64,000 bases of DNA from Prunella strophiata (GCA_036583965.1 JAZBQD010000094.1:1-64000), one strand, 5' to 3'. Numbered from the stretch's first letter, positions 32,519 to 43,933 are shown. Notes: generated by a model from the sequence alone, not told the origin. Numbers and translations: made by a program.

Positions 32519-32930
32519 CTAAATCAAGGGGGGGCCCACAGGCAGAGCAGGAGCATTCCTGTCAAGGATGCTGCAGTGCCGGCACTGGGTTTTCTTGAGC
32601 AGCGATGTCCCTGATGTTCCAGGTGGAGTGGCACAGATTCACTGGGTCAGATGCCCCTTTTTATCTTGTTTTTTGTCCCTTTGGACTGGTTTATGTTTGG
32701 ATCCTTCATTTGCATGAAGGTTGAAGGCACTTGATTGGCCCATTACAGTTCTGTCTAGGCTGACTCATTTCGCTTGGGGGGGTGGTGCACTTTACTTAGG
32801 TGTAATGCGGTACATTGAGTACCGTATTTCTTATAACTACCCTTTTAAGCCCTTTTACCATAACCAAACTAACAGTACATGCTTAACAATTATCAACTAT
32901 TTTACAACAGTTTTTAACCTATTTTTGACA
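32410..32930 (-). mobile_element. Provirus E 3' LTR
   Basis: A 521-bp LTR whose plus-strand ends are TGTTAGAAATGGGACC and TATTTTTGACA (TGTCAAAAATAGG on minus). On the minus strand a TATA-like AAGATAAAAAGGGGC (near 32655) precedes AATAATAAATGC (near 32460). A 51-A run on the plus strand sits right beside the polyadenylation signal. A polypurine-like GGGGGCAAT abuts the minus-strand start. Confidence 0.75.
32465..32515 (+). repeat. 51-bp A homopolymer
   Basis: 51 consecutive A bases (T on the provirus E strand) between the TATA region and the polyadenylation signal of the E LTR. Length may be affected by sequencing. Confidence 0.95.
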
Positions 32931-33105
32931 ATTGCCCCCTCTAATTATTTGATCAGGCTTCCAGCCTGCATCAACCTTTTAAAGTTCAACTTCTACTTTT
33001 CTCACTTTCCCGTACTGTTCAAGCATATCTCTGGCATTCTGATCACTCTGTTTTCTTATTATGTAAAAGTCTGTCCGAAGTTTTCCCTCATTTGCCTCAT
33101 GATGA
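32931..33105 (-). pseudogene. env: Provirus E env tail and polypurine tract
   Basis: A minus-strand frame of about 38 codons ends in a stop near 32985. It is charged like an env cytoplasmic tail. The PPT-like AATTAGAGGGGGCAAT at 32931-32945 lies just before the LTR. It is separated from the rest of env by the plus-strand LTR at 33106-33912. Confidence 0.55.
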
Positions 33106-33912
33106 TCATCATGAAAGGACAGAGACTAAGACCCTGAGGACCCTGACTGGAGTTCTGGCCTGGTTGAGGTGGATCCTCGCCAAGTGATTGATTGCAGGTG
33201 CGTTTGCTGTGTCGCCAAGGTACACTGCTTCGGGCAGTGTAATGGCAATTAGCGTCTTGCTCTGTACCTGAAGCTTGCACCTGCTTCACGATCCCCGCTC
33301 ACCACAATGGCTCATGAACTTCCCACCTCTTGGTCAAATGAACTTTCTGGGGTAACTTTGGTGATTCCCCAAGGAAAATCCCTCATCTGCATCACAACCA
33401 CCTTGACAGACGGAGATTGAAGCCCCCTCCCAAGGACTGAGACTGAGACCCTTAAAATTCTAACACAGGGGCACTGGCCTGACTGAAGCGGGATGCCTGC
33501 CAAATGTTGCCTGCAGATGTGTTCACTGGACCAAAACAATAGGCCCTGCTCACTGCTGAGAGTGGTTTGTTCTGGTTCAGAACTAGGCAATCTGTACTTG
33601 TTCTCAACAAACTCATTCTCCATTGTCCTCTACCTGTTCCCCTCCTGGTGGAGGACTATAAAAGACCCCTGAGTTAACCAAGAGTTTGAGATTCTCCCCG
33701 ACGTGAAAAGACAGATCTATTGGCCAGACCATGAGGATTTCGTCTCTCCGTTGGTAGCTATATTCCCCCTCCTTCTTTTTCTCTCTCTCTATCCTTTGTC
33801 TCCTTCTAAACCTTCTATCGCATTTGCTGTGGGCACTCAATAAAAGGTGCATTTGTTTTGATTAATACTGGAATCCCCTCCGTGTTGTTTTTGCACTCTG
33901 AGATCAGTTAAC
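33106..33912 (+). mobile_element. Plus-strand LTR inside provirus E env
   Basis: It carries clear plus-strand promoter and polyadenylation signals: TATA box ACTATAAAAGACCCC at about 33655 and AATAAA at about 33839, followed by a GT-rich U5-like end at about 33910. U3 contains a diverged tandem repeat (unit of about 300 bp; compare 33118-33210 and 33435-33530, sharing GAGACT.AGACCC...CTGGCCTG). Limits are approximate because no TSD was identified. Confidence 0.65.
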
Positions 33913-34625
33913 AAACCATCACGACCCCCGCTTGTACAAGTGGATCATGACATATTAACATTACTTTTTCGCCATTTTTCCCTTCTACGTTACCTTGCAG
34001 CATGATGCTGCTTTGGACAATGCTGGTTACTATCCTGACTAGACATGGAATTGCACATGGTAGAAATATTACACTTGCTAGTGCACACACCGCAAAGAAG
34101 ACCAATTTCTTCCACCATTTACTGTTCCAGGTGAACATATAGTCCCACCAATCAGAGTCTCCAAACAAGGGAGTCCATTTTTGTGTTCCAACATAGGTTA
34201 GTTTCCAATATTTTGAGTAATGTTTTTAATCACATGACTATGGTCATGGATCTCTAGGCAGCATTCTGAAGTATTAAATTTCCCTCAGATCCCTCCTTCC
34301 TCTGTGAGGAGGTAGTCCACTGCTAATCGGATCTCATAAATTACTGATCATATTTGTTGTTGCTGCTGGTTTAAGAGATCCAATCAAACACAGTGAGTTT
34401 TTTGATTGGACATTATTTCAAGTACTGCTTGTAAACAGATGATTCGATTGAGCATATATACTGGGGTTCTGTACCCCCAGGTTCCATCTTGGGCCCAGGT
34501 AGCTGGCCCATAAGTATCAATAATCTTTTGTGGGGTCCAAATTTCATTGTTTCAGTTTTGGGTTCTGCCAAATAAACTCCTTTTCTTTCTGGCCAGATCA
34601 TCATATACCGGGACTCCCAAGTTTG
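33908..34625 (-). pseudogene. env: Provirus E env fragments (TM anchor and SU)
   Basis: The frame 34168-33908 includes a hydrophobic anchor of about 25 residues followed by PCLVRIVTSIVQ, as in retroviral TM tails. The frame 34661-34413 has a soluble, SU-like sequence without strong motifs. No furin site or CX6CC is visible, so the class is open. The gene is truncated at about 34625 by an LTR fragment. Confidence 0.55.
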
Positions 34626-34826
34626 ATATTGATTGGTAATAAATTCAGTTAATATCCCCAAGGTGAGTCTGTTTTGCCTGTGATGGTATTTGGTGAGTGA
34701 TCTCTCCCTGTCCTTATCTCAGTTCATGAGCTTTTCATTACATTTTCTCTCCCCTGTCAAATTGTGGCATGACAGAGTGGCTTTGGTGAGTGTCTGGCAT
34801 CCAGTCATGGTAAGCTTATTACAGGC
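34626..34826 (+). mobile_element. ERVL-type LTR 3' fragment
   Basis: It begins at AATAAATTCAGTTAATATCCCC and contains GAGTCTGTTTTGCCTGTGA and GTGAGTGATCTCTCCCTGTC. It ends GGTAAGCTTATTACA. This matches the end of long ERVL LTRs such as the reverse complement of 51348-51530. The 5' part is missing. Confidence 0.8.
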
Positions 34827-34994
34827 ATGGACTTGGACTATGATTCCCAGAATACCAGCAGTTCTGCCTGCTGAGCCCTGCTCTGCTGCCTGTGCTAGGG
34901 TTTGGTGGTCAGGCTGTGGGCCTCCCCAACCCAACTATCAAGGCAAAGGTTGAGCTGTGGCCCTTGCAACTGCTATGTCTTGGTGCCTCAATGG
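34827..34994. other. Short unassigned stretch
   Basis: Nothing recognised. Confidence 0.3.
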
Positions 34995-35097
34995 AGTAGT
35001 GGAGCACATAGTGCTTGGATAGATGAGGTGGAGCACATGATGTCTTGATGGACAAGGTGAAGCACATGGTGTCCTGACGGACAAGATGGAGCATATG
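34995..35097. repeat. ~33-bp tandem repeat, three copies
   Basis: Three imperfect copies of a unit such as GGTGGAGCACATGATGTCTTG + ATGGACAA, with about 10-20 % divergence. Confidence 0.8.
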
Positions 35098-35792
35098 CAT
35101 TCTCCTTGTTCAGCCTAGTCACATCAGATGAGGTCCTGGAGGGTAGCATGACAGTGGAGAGTGCCTGCTCAAGTCTGGGGGAAGGATATGGTCTCTGTTT
35201 TATCATAGGTAGATAAGACTGTTCTTCAGTAGGCAAATATCTGAGCACTTGACAGTGACATATTCCTCCTCATAATTGCCTTTTGAGGTAGGGAAGTGTG
35301 TCCCAACCTTGTGAGTGGGAAGCTGGGGCAAGAAAAGTCCAAGTGAAGTTAGAGAGTTTCTCTGACCATGTTTTCCTGGCAGAGAGCAGGATCATCAAGG
35401 ACACCACAACAGAGGAAGGACTGGAGTTGGGCCATCACAGGTCCTTCTTTATCAATCCTACACTGGGATACACAAGACAGATGATGGACTTTGGACCTGG
35501 TTAGCATAAGAGATTTCATAATCAGGATGCCTTGGCAAGAACAAACAGCTTTGAAGATTGCAAGAAGATTAAATCAGACTGACTTACCGGAAAAGAAAAT
35601 TACATCAAGACTTCTGCAAGCAAGAGATATTGTAAAATGAATAAGTTTGTTTATGTGATGATTAACCCAATCATTGAAGTAAAACATTACTAGCCTTCCT
35701 AAAATCATTTAGAAGCATAGGTAGTCCACAATAAATTTGGATTCTGACCATCTCTCAGACTCCCTGTCTCATCATCGCTGATAATACTACAC
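35098..35792. other. Unassigned stretch left of provirus B
   Basis: No domain or LTR end seen. It ends in CTACAC, one half of the provirus B TSD. Confidence 0.4.
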
Positions 35793-36094
35793 TGTCTCTG
35801 TAGGACATGAAACAACATGACACAGATAGCAGCTCTTTGCAAGGTGAAAGAAGCAAAAGAGAGGAAGTTTATTGAATTCTGACTCCATTTACAGTTTTCT
35901 GAAATGCCAGTGTCATTGGAGGGTGACAGTGCCACCTCCTCATTGCCACTGGACAACCCAACAGTCCATCAAGTTGCTCGTCCCCCATAAAGGAATGCAA
36001 AACAATAAGTTATTTACAGAAAGTGTGTGAGAAAGTTCTGCACAAGAATGTAAACATCAGAAGGCTTTAGAGAAACTTAAAAAATCAGGGCGAC
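35793..36094 (-). mobile_element. Provirus B 3' LTR
   Basis: A 302-bp LTR with plus-strand ends TGTCTCTGTAGG and TCAGGGCGACA. It is about 93 % identical by eye to 42524-42825, with most differences in the first 60 bases (U5 end). A minus-strand ATAAAC-type signal (TTTATTGAAT, AATAAA on minus) lies near 35870. Confidence 0.9.
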
Positions 36095-36136
36095 AGTTCA
36101 CCCTTTTTCCGTATGAAAAAAAAAAAAAAAAAAAAA
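36095..36136 (-). promoter_or_regulatory. Polypurine tract and A run of provirus B
   Basis: The minus-strand CGGAAAAAGGGTGAAC directly precedes TGTCGCCCTG. An A run of about 21 bases (36116-36136) lies next to it. Confidence 0.65.
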
Positions 36137-37440
36137 GAGAAATGAACAATGTGAAAAGCGAAAAAAGGAACAATGTTCAGTGTCCATTTGTGGAGGAATC
36201 ACTGGAGTGATCACTTGCGTCGTCTGCATCCGAATCATCACTCGATGATCCATCCACCCGATGCCTGTCAGTTTGGTCACGGCTTCCACCTTGTCCGTCG
36301 GCCGGATTCTGTCTCTGTGGTCACAGGTCAGGACGAACACACTTCGAAGGTACCCAGCGCACCCCAGTATCTGTGGATATACAAGCATACCCTCGCCCCG
36401 ACGTGATAAGGTCATAGGGACCTTCCCACTGTTTGGTAACTAAATTCCACACCTGAACCTTCGGTCGAGGCTGATGTGCCTCGTCCGCAGCCTGCAACAA
36501 GAGATGATGATTGAAAATGACAAGATTATTTGAGTTCTGCGGCACAGTGAGATGATTGATGGTGTACAAAGCTTTTGCCAACCGACTGTGTGGGGTTTCA
36601 CCCTGCATTCCCCATTTTTGTTTTTGAAGAACCCGCTTCAGAGTACCATGAGCGTGTATTCTACAATAGCTTGACCAGTCGGAGAATGAGGGATACCAAA
36701 CCTGTGTGACACACCCCACAATTGCAGGAACTGCCGCACCTTCTGCGATGTGTAAGCAGGACCATTGTCGGTTTTCACAGCAGAAGGTATGCCTAGAATG
36801 GCAAAAGCCTGCCTCCAGTGGGCAATGACATCGCAGGCCTTTTCTCCAGTGTGAGCAGAAGCCCACATCGCAGAGGAGAACGTGTCCACCGTGACATGCA
36901 CATACTTGAGCCGGCCAAACTCTGCAATCTAGGTGACATCTGTCTGCCAAAGCTCCAAGGCCTTAAGGCCTCTGGGGTTTACCCCTGCCGGCAAAGGCAC
37001 AGCAAGTGCATGGCAGTCATCGCATGACTCAACAATGTCATGAGCCTCAGTTGGCGTCAGCTGAAACTGCTTCTGCAAGGTATGTGCGTTCTGATGGAAA
37101 AACCCATGCCATAACTTGGCCTGTGCGAGCATGTCAGGCTGAGGTGCTACCAACGCTGGGTTAGCCAACTTGGCAGCCCTCGCGTTACCTTCCATTACAA
37201 ACCCTGGCAAATTGGTGTGACTCCTCACATGCAGAACGTAGAACGGATGAACCCAGGCCTGAATGGCACACCACAGGGTCTTCAGTAACTGAAACAAGAC
37301 AGGATTGCTGACCTCCTTCAAAACTGAATGCCCCAACCGCTGTGCAATGTCGGCCACATAAGCAGAATCCGTGACCAAATTGAAAGGTTCCTGGGAAAAT
37401 CTCTCAAATGCCATGACAGCAGCCCTCAATTCAACCACTT
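36137..37440 (-). pseudogene. pol: Provirus B RNase H end and integrase
   Basis: Minus-strand frames are 37438-36929, 36950-36321, 36901-36638 and 36415-36098. RNase H acidic sites are visible (VELRA and TDSAYV). The integrase zinc domain has WHGFFHQNAH with CDDC. The core has D in WQTDVT, D in KTDNGPAY and E in GQAIVE. A frameshift just after GQAIVE separates the C-terminal domain (WEGPYDLITSGRGYACI), which ends near 36140. No env follows; the pol end lies almost at the polypurine tract. Frameshifts at about 36930 and 36640 disable it. Confidence 0.85.
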
Positions 37441-38940
37441 GGGCTGACCCATCCTCATGACCTTCCAGAACCTGCCACTCAGATCCATCCCTCCAGGTGA
37501 CAATGGCCTTTCCTGTTTTTCCTGAACCATCTGTGAAGGTCCTTGCACTGGCTCCTGACTATTTTTGGGCTGCAAAGAAATCCGAGTGAGTTTTGCCACC
37601 TGCAGTAGCTTGTGGCTGGGCAGATGATAAGTGATCCGCCCTGAAAAATTTTCCAGAGCACTTTGCAGGGACACACTGTTTGCAAAGCTCCAGTCAAAAT
37701 CCTCCTGCTGCACCAGGAGAATGATCTCTGTGGGATCTGCACCCATCAATTGCAAACACCGTGGCCGGCATTTGACTATCAAGAGAGCAATCAGCTCAAA
37801 CAGTGCAGTTGCCATCATCTGCGGCTGATGGGGCAGGAAAACCCATTCCAAGACGTGCAAGGGATCAGACCATTTGTCACTCCTCTGGCCAATGACACCT
37901 GTGGGATGCAAATCTGGAGTGATAATGAACACAGTGACATCAACGGAAGGATCAATGCGATGAACCTGGCATGCAGAAACAGCTTGCTGAACCTCCTCCA
38001 GCACTTGACATGCCTCAGGGGTCAATGTGCGAGGTGACTTCAAATCAGAGTCTCCCTTCAATAAATCAAACAGGGGAGACAGTTGTGCATTGGTCAGTCC
38101 CAAGTATGGATGCGACCAAGTGATGACACCTACTAATTTCTGGGCATCATTCAGTGTCTTCACCGACTGCACAAATTGCACCTCCTGGTGTCGGATTGTC
38201 CGTTCCAGAATTTTGACCCCCAAATACTTTCAGGGATGTTGCTGTTGAACATTTTCTGGAGCCACCTGCAGCCCATGAGAATGCAAAGCATCGAGCAACT
38301 GAGGCTGAATCCTCAGCAGCTCATCCTGGATGGACACAGCCACCAAAATGTCGTCCATATAATGATACAGATGTGCATCAGGAAACTGCTTGCGAACTCC
38401 AGACAAGGCACGGGCCACATACCATTGGCATATGGCAGGGCTGTTCCGCATGCCCTGAGGCAAAGTCCTCAATTGATATCGCTGAGTGGGCTCAGCATTT
38501 TTGATTGCTGGCACTGAGAAGGCAAATTTTGGTCTGTCATCAGGATGCAAAGGAATCGTACAAAAACAATCCTTCAGATCCACAATGAGGACAGGCCAGT
38601 CTGCGGGAAGCATGGCAGGCGATGGCATGTCCGCCTGCAATGTTCCCATGCTTTCCATCACGGCATTGACCTTTCAGAGGTCTTGCAACACTTCCCAGAT
38701 TTCTTCTTGATGCAGAAGACAGGAGTGTTCCAGGGACTGGTAGAAGGCTCCAGATGACCCTGGTCCAACTGCTCCTGCACGAGATTCTGAAGGGTGACCA
38801 ATTTATCTTGGGGGAGGGGCCACTGGTTTTCCCAGATGGGTCGGTCTACTAGCCACTGTATAGGAGGTGTAGAACACTTTGCGCCCTTCACCACAGTGGC
38901 CCCCATCAAAAATCTGTCTTGATGCGCACCCCCCACATGG
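37426..38940 (-). pseudogene. pol: Provirus B reverse transcriptase
   Basis: Minus-strand RT in three frames: 38936-38661 ([23 protein letters not shown]), 38661-38230 and 38223-37426. The first catalytic Asp region reads VDLKDCF, and the catalytic box YMDD is intact in YHYMDDILVA, unlike YRDD in provirus A. The thumb and connection contain GLTNAQLSPLF. One-base frame changes at about 38660 and 38225 (where the sequence shows a stop) interrupt it. Homologous to provirus A pol by shared motifs. Confidence 0.88.
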
Positions 38941-38959
38941 ACAGAACATCCCTTCCCCA

Positions 38960-39660
38960 GAGGTTAGTAGCAACTGAAGTAACATGAGGCCGAATCCAGG
39001 CCGTCTGTCCCTCTGGGTTTGCGATCATCACGCACCGCTTGCTCACATAACATTGCGCTGTCCACCCGGTCCCGTGACAGATGTCGCTGGCTCCAAGGGT
39101 TACTCCAGAGGCCAGATGGCAAGGGAGAGAACTGTGACATCCGCGCTGCTGTGGTGAAGCCCGCAGAGATGGATATCCAACGGCCTTGCACCAGGGATGG
39201 ACAGGGTGCACGTCATCTCAGGACGTTGCCTGGTCAGGACAGCACTCCACTGAACTTGAGGCAGTCCAGTGGATCCAAAGCTGCCATCTCCACCTGACCG
39301 GTCAGCTGTCCTGCAAACAGAAGACTTAAAAGGCACAAGGTGAGCAATCCACATCCCTTTTGGGATAATGACGGGGGGAGTGAGTGTGGAGACCATGGCA
39401 CAAATCTGTCTCACGAAATCCGCATCAATGAGCCCCAGGTGCACAATGACATCCTGAAGGGTGGCACTAGACCTCCCCATAAGGAAAGCACTCATGCCCT
39501 CACCCAAGGGACCAAAGGCATCCAGGGGAACCTTGTGGATTTTGCAAGACTTTAAGACAACCATTTCTGCCGTGCAGACATCAACGCCTGCCAAGCCGCG
39601 GGTGCTGGCTGCAAGCCGGCTAAGCAAACCTCCATCACCTCCGGAGTCTGGAGAGAAGCT
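38960..39660 (-). pseudogene. pro: Provirus B dUTPase and protease with altered active site
   Basis: The minus-strand frame 39627-39100 shows a retroviral dUTPase: motif 1 GVDVCTA, then MGRSSATLQ, the LGLIDADF motif and IPKGMWIAHLV. Aspartic protease follows, but its active site reads LHHSSADVTVL where LxDTGADVT is expected, so the catalytic Asp is His. Later protease residues (GRDVLSMWG, frame 39211-38906) are in another frame. This order, gag-dUTPase-protease-RT, is the betaretroviral arrangement. Confidence 0.8.
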
Positions 39661-40163
39661 TGTGTCTGAACACGTCTCCCCTTTGTGCTTTGCTTCCCAT
39701 TTCCTGAGTGTGGCAAAGCCTGGCCATTAACATGAACAGTTGCCTTACAGACACTTGCAGTATGGCTCGACCTTCCACACTGACCACACAAAAACAAGGG
39801 CTACTTGGCTTTCTGTGTTTCGTTCCCCTGCTTCTTGCCGGCCTGAGGATTCACCTGCTGCCGCCGCCTGCCCTGCGGCACAGCAGTAACCAAGGCAGAC
39901 ACCTTCTGATCCGAGGGGCCAATGCTTGCACAGGTCTCTGCCATCTGGGAAACAGTGGGATCACCAGGAAGAGCCTCCATGATCCTCTTACAATCTGCAT
40001 TACAGTTGCATCTCGCAAGGTTTGCAATCACCTGTCTCCTGGTCTCAGGATCTGCCACCTGCCTCCCCACAGAGGCTGTCAGCCTCCCTGCAAAGTCCAG
40101 AAGAGACTCACCAGCCTTCTGGACAACAGTCACAAACGGCTGCTTCGGTGCAGCCATCACCAG
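39661..40163 (-). pseudogene. gag: Provirus B gag: capsid end and zinc knuckle
   Basis: The minus-strand frame 40181-39801 has the capsid C-terminal domain (PFVTVVQKAGESLLDFAGRLTA-type major homology stretch). A CCHC zinc knuckle (C-GQ-C-GRSS-H-TASV-C) lies at about 39790-39745 in the next frame. Capsid continues above the LTR insert at 40164. Confidence 0.8.
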
Positions 40164-40601
40164 TGTTATAAATGAGCACAAAAGGCCATTGTTCCAATTA
40201 AGTGTATAATTTATTAAAGCGGAGAAAGCGGAAGCAAAGCGCAGCGCTGGACGGCAGGGGAGTCACCGCTCCACCAACTGCCGCGCCAAATCCCGTGCCC
40301 AGTCCTTTCTTATACTCTTTCAGTTTCCGGTTTGAGTCACCCTCTCCAACTTGTCTGCGCACGCTCCAGATGTTGCTAGGGGGTCTTCTTTTCGGTGTCC
40401 TTCGGTCCCTGGAACATCCTGTAAAGTACTTGCGACGCAGCCGGGTGACGAAAGCTCAGCTACATTCCTCTTGATTCCTCTTGCGGTGGGCCAATTCCTG
40501 TTTATGCACGCAACTAACAGCAAAGCTTTATCATATGCATTATATCTTGACCTTGCGGTTACATAGTTTTCCCAATGAACAAAAAGGTCACTACTCCCTC
40601 A
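40164..40601 (-). mobile_element. Solo LTR inside provirus B capsid
   Basis: It splits the capsid coding region between 40590 and 40180. The plus-strand ends are about TGTTATAAATGAGC and CTACTCCCTCA. On the minus strand a TATA-like GAGTATAAGAAAGG lies at about 40312 and AATAAATTATAC at about 40215. It is followed by a short GC-rich stretch. The TSD is not clear (CACCAG on the left, CAACCA on the right), so the right limit may be off by a few bases. Confidence 0.65.
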
Positions 40602-42470
40602 CAACCAGGGTCCGAACCATCGCTGCAACGCCCAGCGTCTGGCACTGGTCAAGCACGAGGGGATCATAACCAGCTTGCCCCTGAGGATCAACATAATTGC
40701 CAGTGCCCAGCAGCATGTCAATGACGACCACACGCCTGGGATCCTGCGGGCCCAGTGTAGCATTCTGCTCCACTGCTTTGGCCACTAATCGAGCCCACTT
40801 GGACTCAAAAACATCGAACACCACAGGTGGAAAAATAACACGTGCCATAGCACAGATGTCGTAAGGTGTCAGCACATCACCAGCAAGCACTTGAAGCAGC
40901 TGCATGACTTCAGGAGATCCCAGACTATGTCTTGTGACTGTCTTGTGAAGTTCCTTCATAGACTTGAGTGGTACTGATTGATAGGTGTTGTGAGTAACAC
41001 CCCTGACCACAGGAAAAGCCTGGGGACCCCCCCGGCAAGGCCACAGCATCTGCCAACTCCTGGCCTGTGGACTCCCCAGAGACAGACACAGTGCCAGAGG
41101 AACCTCCTCTCCCAGCCTGTAACTGTGTCGAGAGGGCAGACCCAACAATCGCCTCGACCTTAGATTAGACCTCCTGCCAGAACCGCTCGCGTTCTCGCGA
41201 ACGCACCGTGACCTGACACTGAGGAAGAGTCCACAAAGCCGACAAGGACGATCCATGGCCCCAGGAACACAGCGATCTCCCGCCGGTCTCGGCAGGAGTC
41301 GCATGAAAGGTGAACAACTTGTCACTCCACTGGCCCTGAGCCCCGGCAGAGCTGTCCGCCTCAGCCCAGGCAGACCGCACTGCGGCGGACGCCGGCGCTG
41401 GTGCTGGCCAGAGCGAGACCTGAGTGCAGCCCCCCCCCCCCCCCTGACGGGGGAGGGAGAGCAGGGCGCAGGGAGGGAGGCGGCGCCGAGAGCCACGTCA
41501 CCTTGGGGCGGCACAAGGACGTTCGGGACCGCTCCAATCAGGGCCGGTCTTCCCGCTCAGCAACTCGGGGCGTGACGGAACATTGGGCAACGCCTCCTCT
41601 TCGGCGCCACCCCACTCCCGTTCCGCAGACTCAGAGACGGGGGAAACCTCCTCCCCCTCCGAGCCACAAGCGGGGGACTGGCCCCCTGCCTTGCCCAGTG
41701 GGAATGTCATAGACACCCCACAATGAGGGCACAGCACCGTCACCGAACCAGAGTCAAAGTGAGGGTAGGGTTGAGCCAAAGGCCCCCCGCCGTCCCTGAA
41801 CGGTGGGAAGGCACAAAGGGTAGACCGCCCCTACCACCCCGCCACGTGCACAGAGCAGGGAGGGGCGGGGTAGTCCGAGCCGAGTCCCCAGAGCCCCCGG
41901 AAGCCCGCAGGGCCCCGCCATCCAGCTGGTCACTCAGGACCAGCTGGCTGGGAGTCCGATTTCCCCCGGGGAACAAATCACCAGCATCTGAAACGGAGCC
42001 ATCTCCCACCTCTCTGTCCCGGGGGGAGGGAGAGGCCTCAGCCTCTCACAGAGAGCCGAGCTCCGCCTCGTCCACGTCCGAGACAGCGGGCTCTCCCAGG
42101 GACCCCCGAGGTCTACAAGACCCAGACCCATGCCAGATCTGGTCAACTTTCTCCCAGTCCAAAATCATGGACCCCACGTCAGCAGGGTGACCATCCACCA
42201 GGGCGTCAATAAGACAGTCGCCCAGCAGAGACCACGCATTTCTGGAGAATAAGTCCATAGGGTCCAATAAACACCCCTGGTCAGGTGCCCACAGAAACAA
42301 TCTCCCAAAGTCACACCAGGAAATGGAAACATATTTCCGATCCAGGATCCTCTTCGAAACATTCAAAAGGCGAAGATCCTCCCCACAAACTTCAGGGGTC
42401 TCCATCACAAGAGCTGCAGGCAAAGCCAAACGGCACAGAGCCACGGCGCCACAACAGGATAAAAGGGGAC
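40602..42470 (-). pseudogene. gag: Provirus B gag: matrix, Pro-rich and capsid start
   Basis: The minus-strand gag start is near 42440, with a matrix-like region (frame 42444-42046; WCDFGRLFLW and VDQIWHG are visible). A highly GC- and Pro/Ser-rich middle (41500-41900) follows, then the capsid N-terminal domain in 41514-40591 (SVPLKSMKELHKTV, VFPPVVFDVFESKW, ending VRTLVVRE). Between them frames shift several times. Short C or G runs such as 13 C at 41431 may explain some shifts. The start could be either Met in that frame; the second lies 13 codons later. Confidence 0.75.
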
Positions 42471-42503
42471 TTTAGATTCACACGATCTCACCCACAGCTG
42501 TCG

Positions 42504-42521
42504 TTCACTCGGCCGTCACCA
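42504..42521 (-). promoter_or_regulatory. Primer-binding site of provirus B (Trp-tRNA-like)
   Basis: Minus strand TGGTGACGGCCGAGTGAA lies two bases from the LTR. The first seven bases match the tRNA-Trp primer site of alpharetroviruses; the rest has diverged. Confidence 0.55.
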
Positions 42522-42523
42522 GA

Positions 42524-42825
42524 TGTCACTGTGGAGCACAAACGACACGACACGGACAGCAGCTCTTTGCAAGGTGCGAGAGAGCAAAAGAGAGGAGGTT
42601 TATTGAATTCTGACTCCATTTATAGTTTTCTGAAATCCCAGTGTCATTGGAGGGTGACAGTGCCACCTCCTCAATGCCACTGGACAACCCAACAGTCCAT
42701 CAAGTTGCTCGTCCCCCATAAAGGAATGCAAAACAATAAGTTATTTACAGAAAGTGTGTGAGAAAGTTCTGCACAAGAATGTAAACATCAGAAGGCTTTA
42801 GAGAAACTTAAAATTCAGGGTGACA
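42524..42825 (-). mobile_element. Provirus B 5' LTR
   Basis: A 302-bp LTR equal in length to the 3' LTR at 35793-36094. Flanking 6-bp repeats of the whole provirus are CTACAC (35787-35792) and CTCCAC (42826-42831), with one mismatch. This confirms provirus B as 35793-42825. Confidence 0.9.
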
Positions 42826-43330
42826 CTCCACTTTATTGCTTTGATTTCTACATTATATTCTTTACTAAAGTAAAGCAAAAATTAAAAAGGTGAGCATATA
42901 TTTTATTTGTTGCCCCGCTTAATGTCATGCTCACAAGCTAAACACCCCAGGCATGAATTTCTAGACTACTGCCTGTTTCTATTTGTCCCTAATTGATAAA
43001 TTTTTTCTTGTTCTTGTGTTTAAAATAATTTTGTGGGTTTCTACAAAGAATCTGTTAACTGTTTGGGAGAACTTGCATAATAGTGTGTGTCTTGGGCTTA
43101 GCTAACATTTTCCAAACATCTCAGCAGAAAGATGAACTGAGGGGAAAAACCTGTTGTACGTCTTGAAAACCCTGCCTGAAATTTTGGCTAATATGAGGTA
43201 AACACTGATGGACCACATGCTCATTGAGATGCTGTAAACATCATTTTCAAAGCAAACAAACAGCTCTCTGCTGAAAACAGAAGAAAGGAAAGACAAAATT
43301 TTCAGAGCAATGATAATTCTTTGAATTATT
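42826..43330. other. Unassigned AT-rich stretch
   Basis: Right flank of provirus B. No domain seen. Confidence 0.4.
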
Positions 43331-43735
43331 GTTGTGGTTTAAAGGACAGGTGTCTTGCAAGGAAGGCGGAAACATCCCTTAGAATGGAAAATGTGACTCC
43401 TTTCCCTCTGATTTGTTATAACTTTGAAATTAAAGGGCTTTCAGGCAAAGAAATGGGAAAAGGAATAACAATTCTTTACTAGTCTGTATATATCTGTATA
43501 TGTATGTATGTATAACAAGACAAACAAGCAACAACAATAGCAGCAACAACAAACAAAAACAGAAACCCAATAACAGCCTTCACGCAGCTGTCAAGCACTT
43601 TCCCCTTTGGTGTAGCTATGGTCACAGCTGGTAGGGGTGCGGTTGGCTCCTGGCTGGGCAGGGCAGGTGTGATGATTCCCCCAAGACTGCAGGGGGCACT
43701 CTGGCACTAGCTCAGCTATCTCTTTGCATGTGGGT
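43331..43735 (-). mobile_element. LTR fragment (family of 12144-13317)
   Basis: The sequence from TTGTGGTTTAAAGGACAGGTG through GGCTTTCAGGCAAAGAAATGGG to TGATGATTCCCCCAAGACTGC matches the first about 380 bp of the 12144 copy. The rest is missing; no TSD. Confidence 0.8.
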
Positions 43736-43933
43736 GATGCTTTAAGTTTTTAGCTTTTATATTTTTCAGATTCTGTACTGCATTAGTGTATAACTGAACT
43801 CTACATATAATGCTAGTTAGCTTTCTTCACATTTTGGTCAGACTAAACAATCCTTCTGGGCCTGGGAATGAAGGACACACCATTTGCCTCAGGCCCCGGA
43901 AAGTATAAACAAAAGTGAATCGGGGGGAGAAGC
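43736..43933. other. Short unassigned stretch
   Basis: Nothing recognised. Confidence 0.3.
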
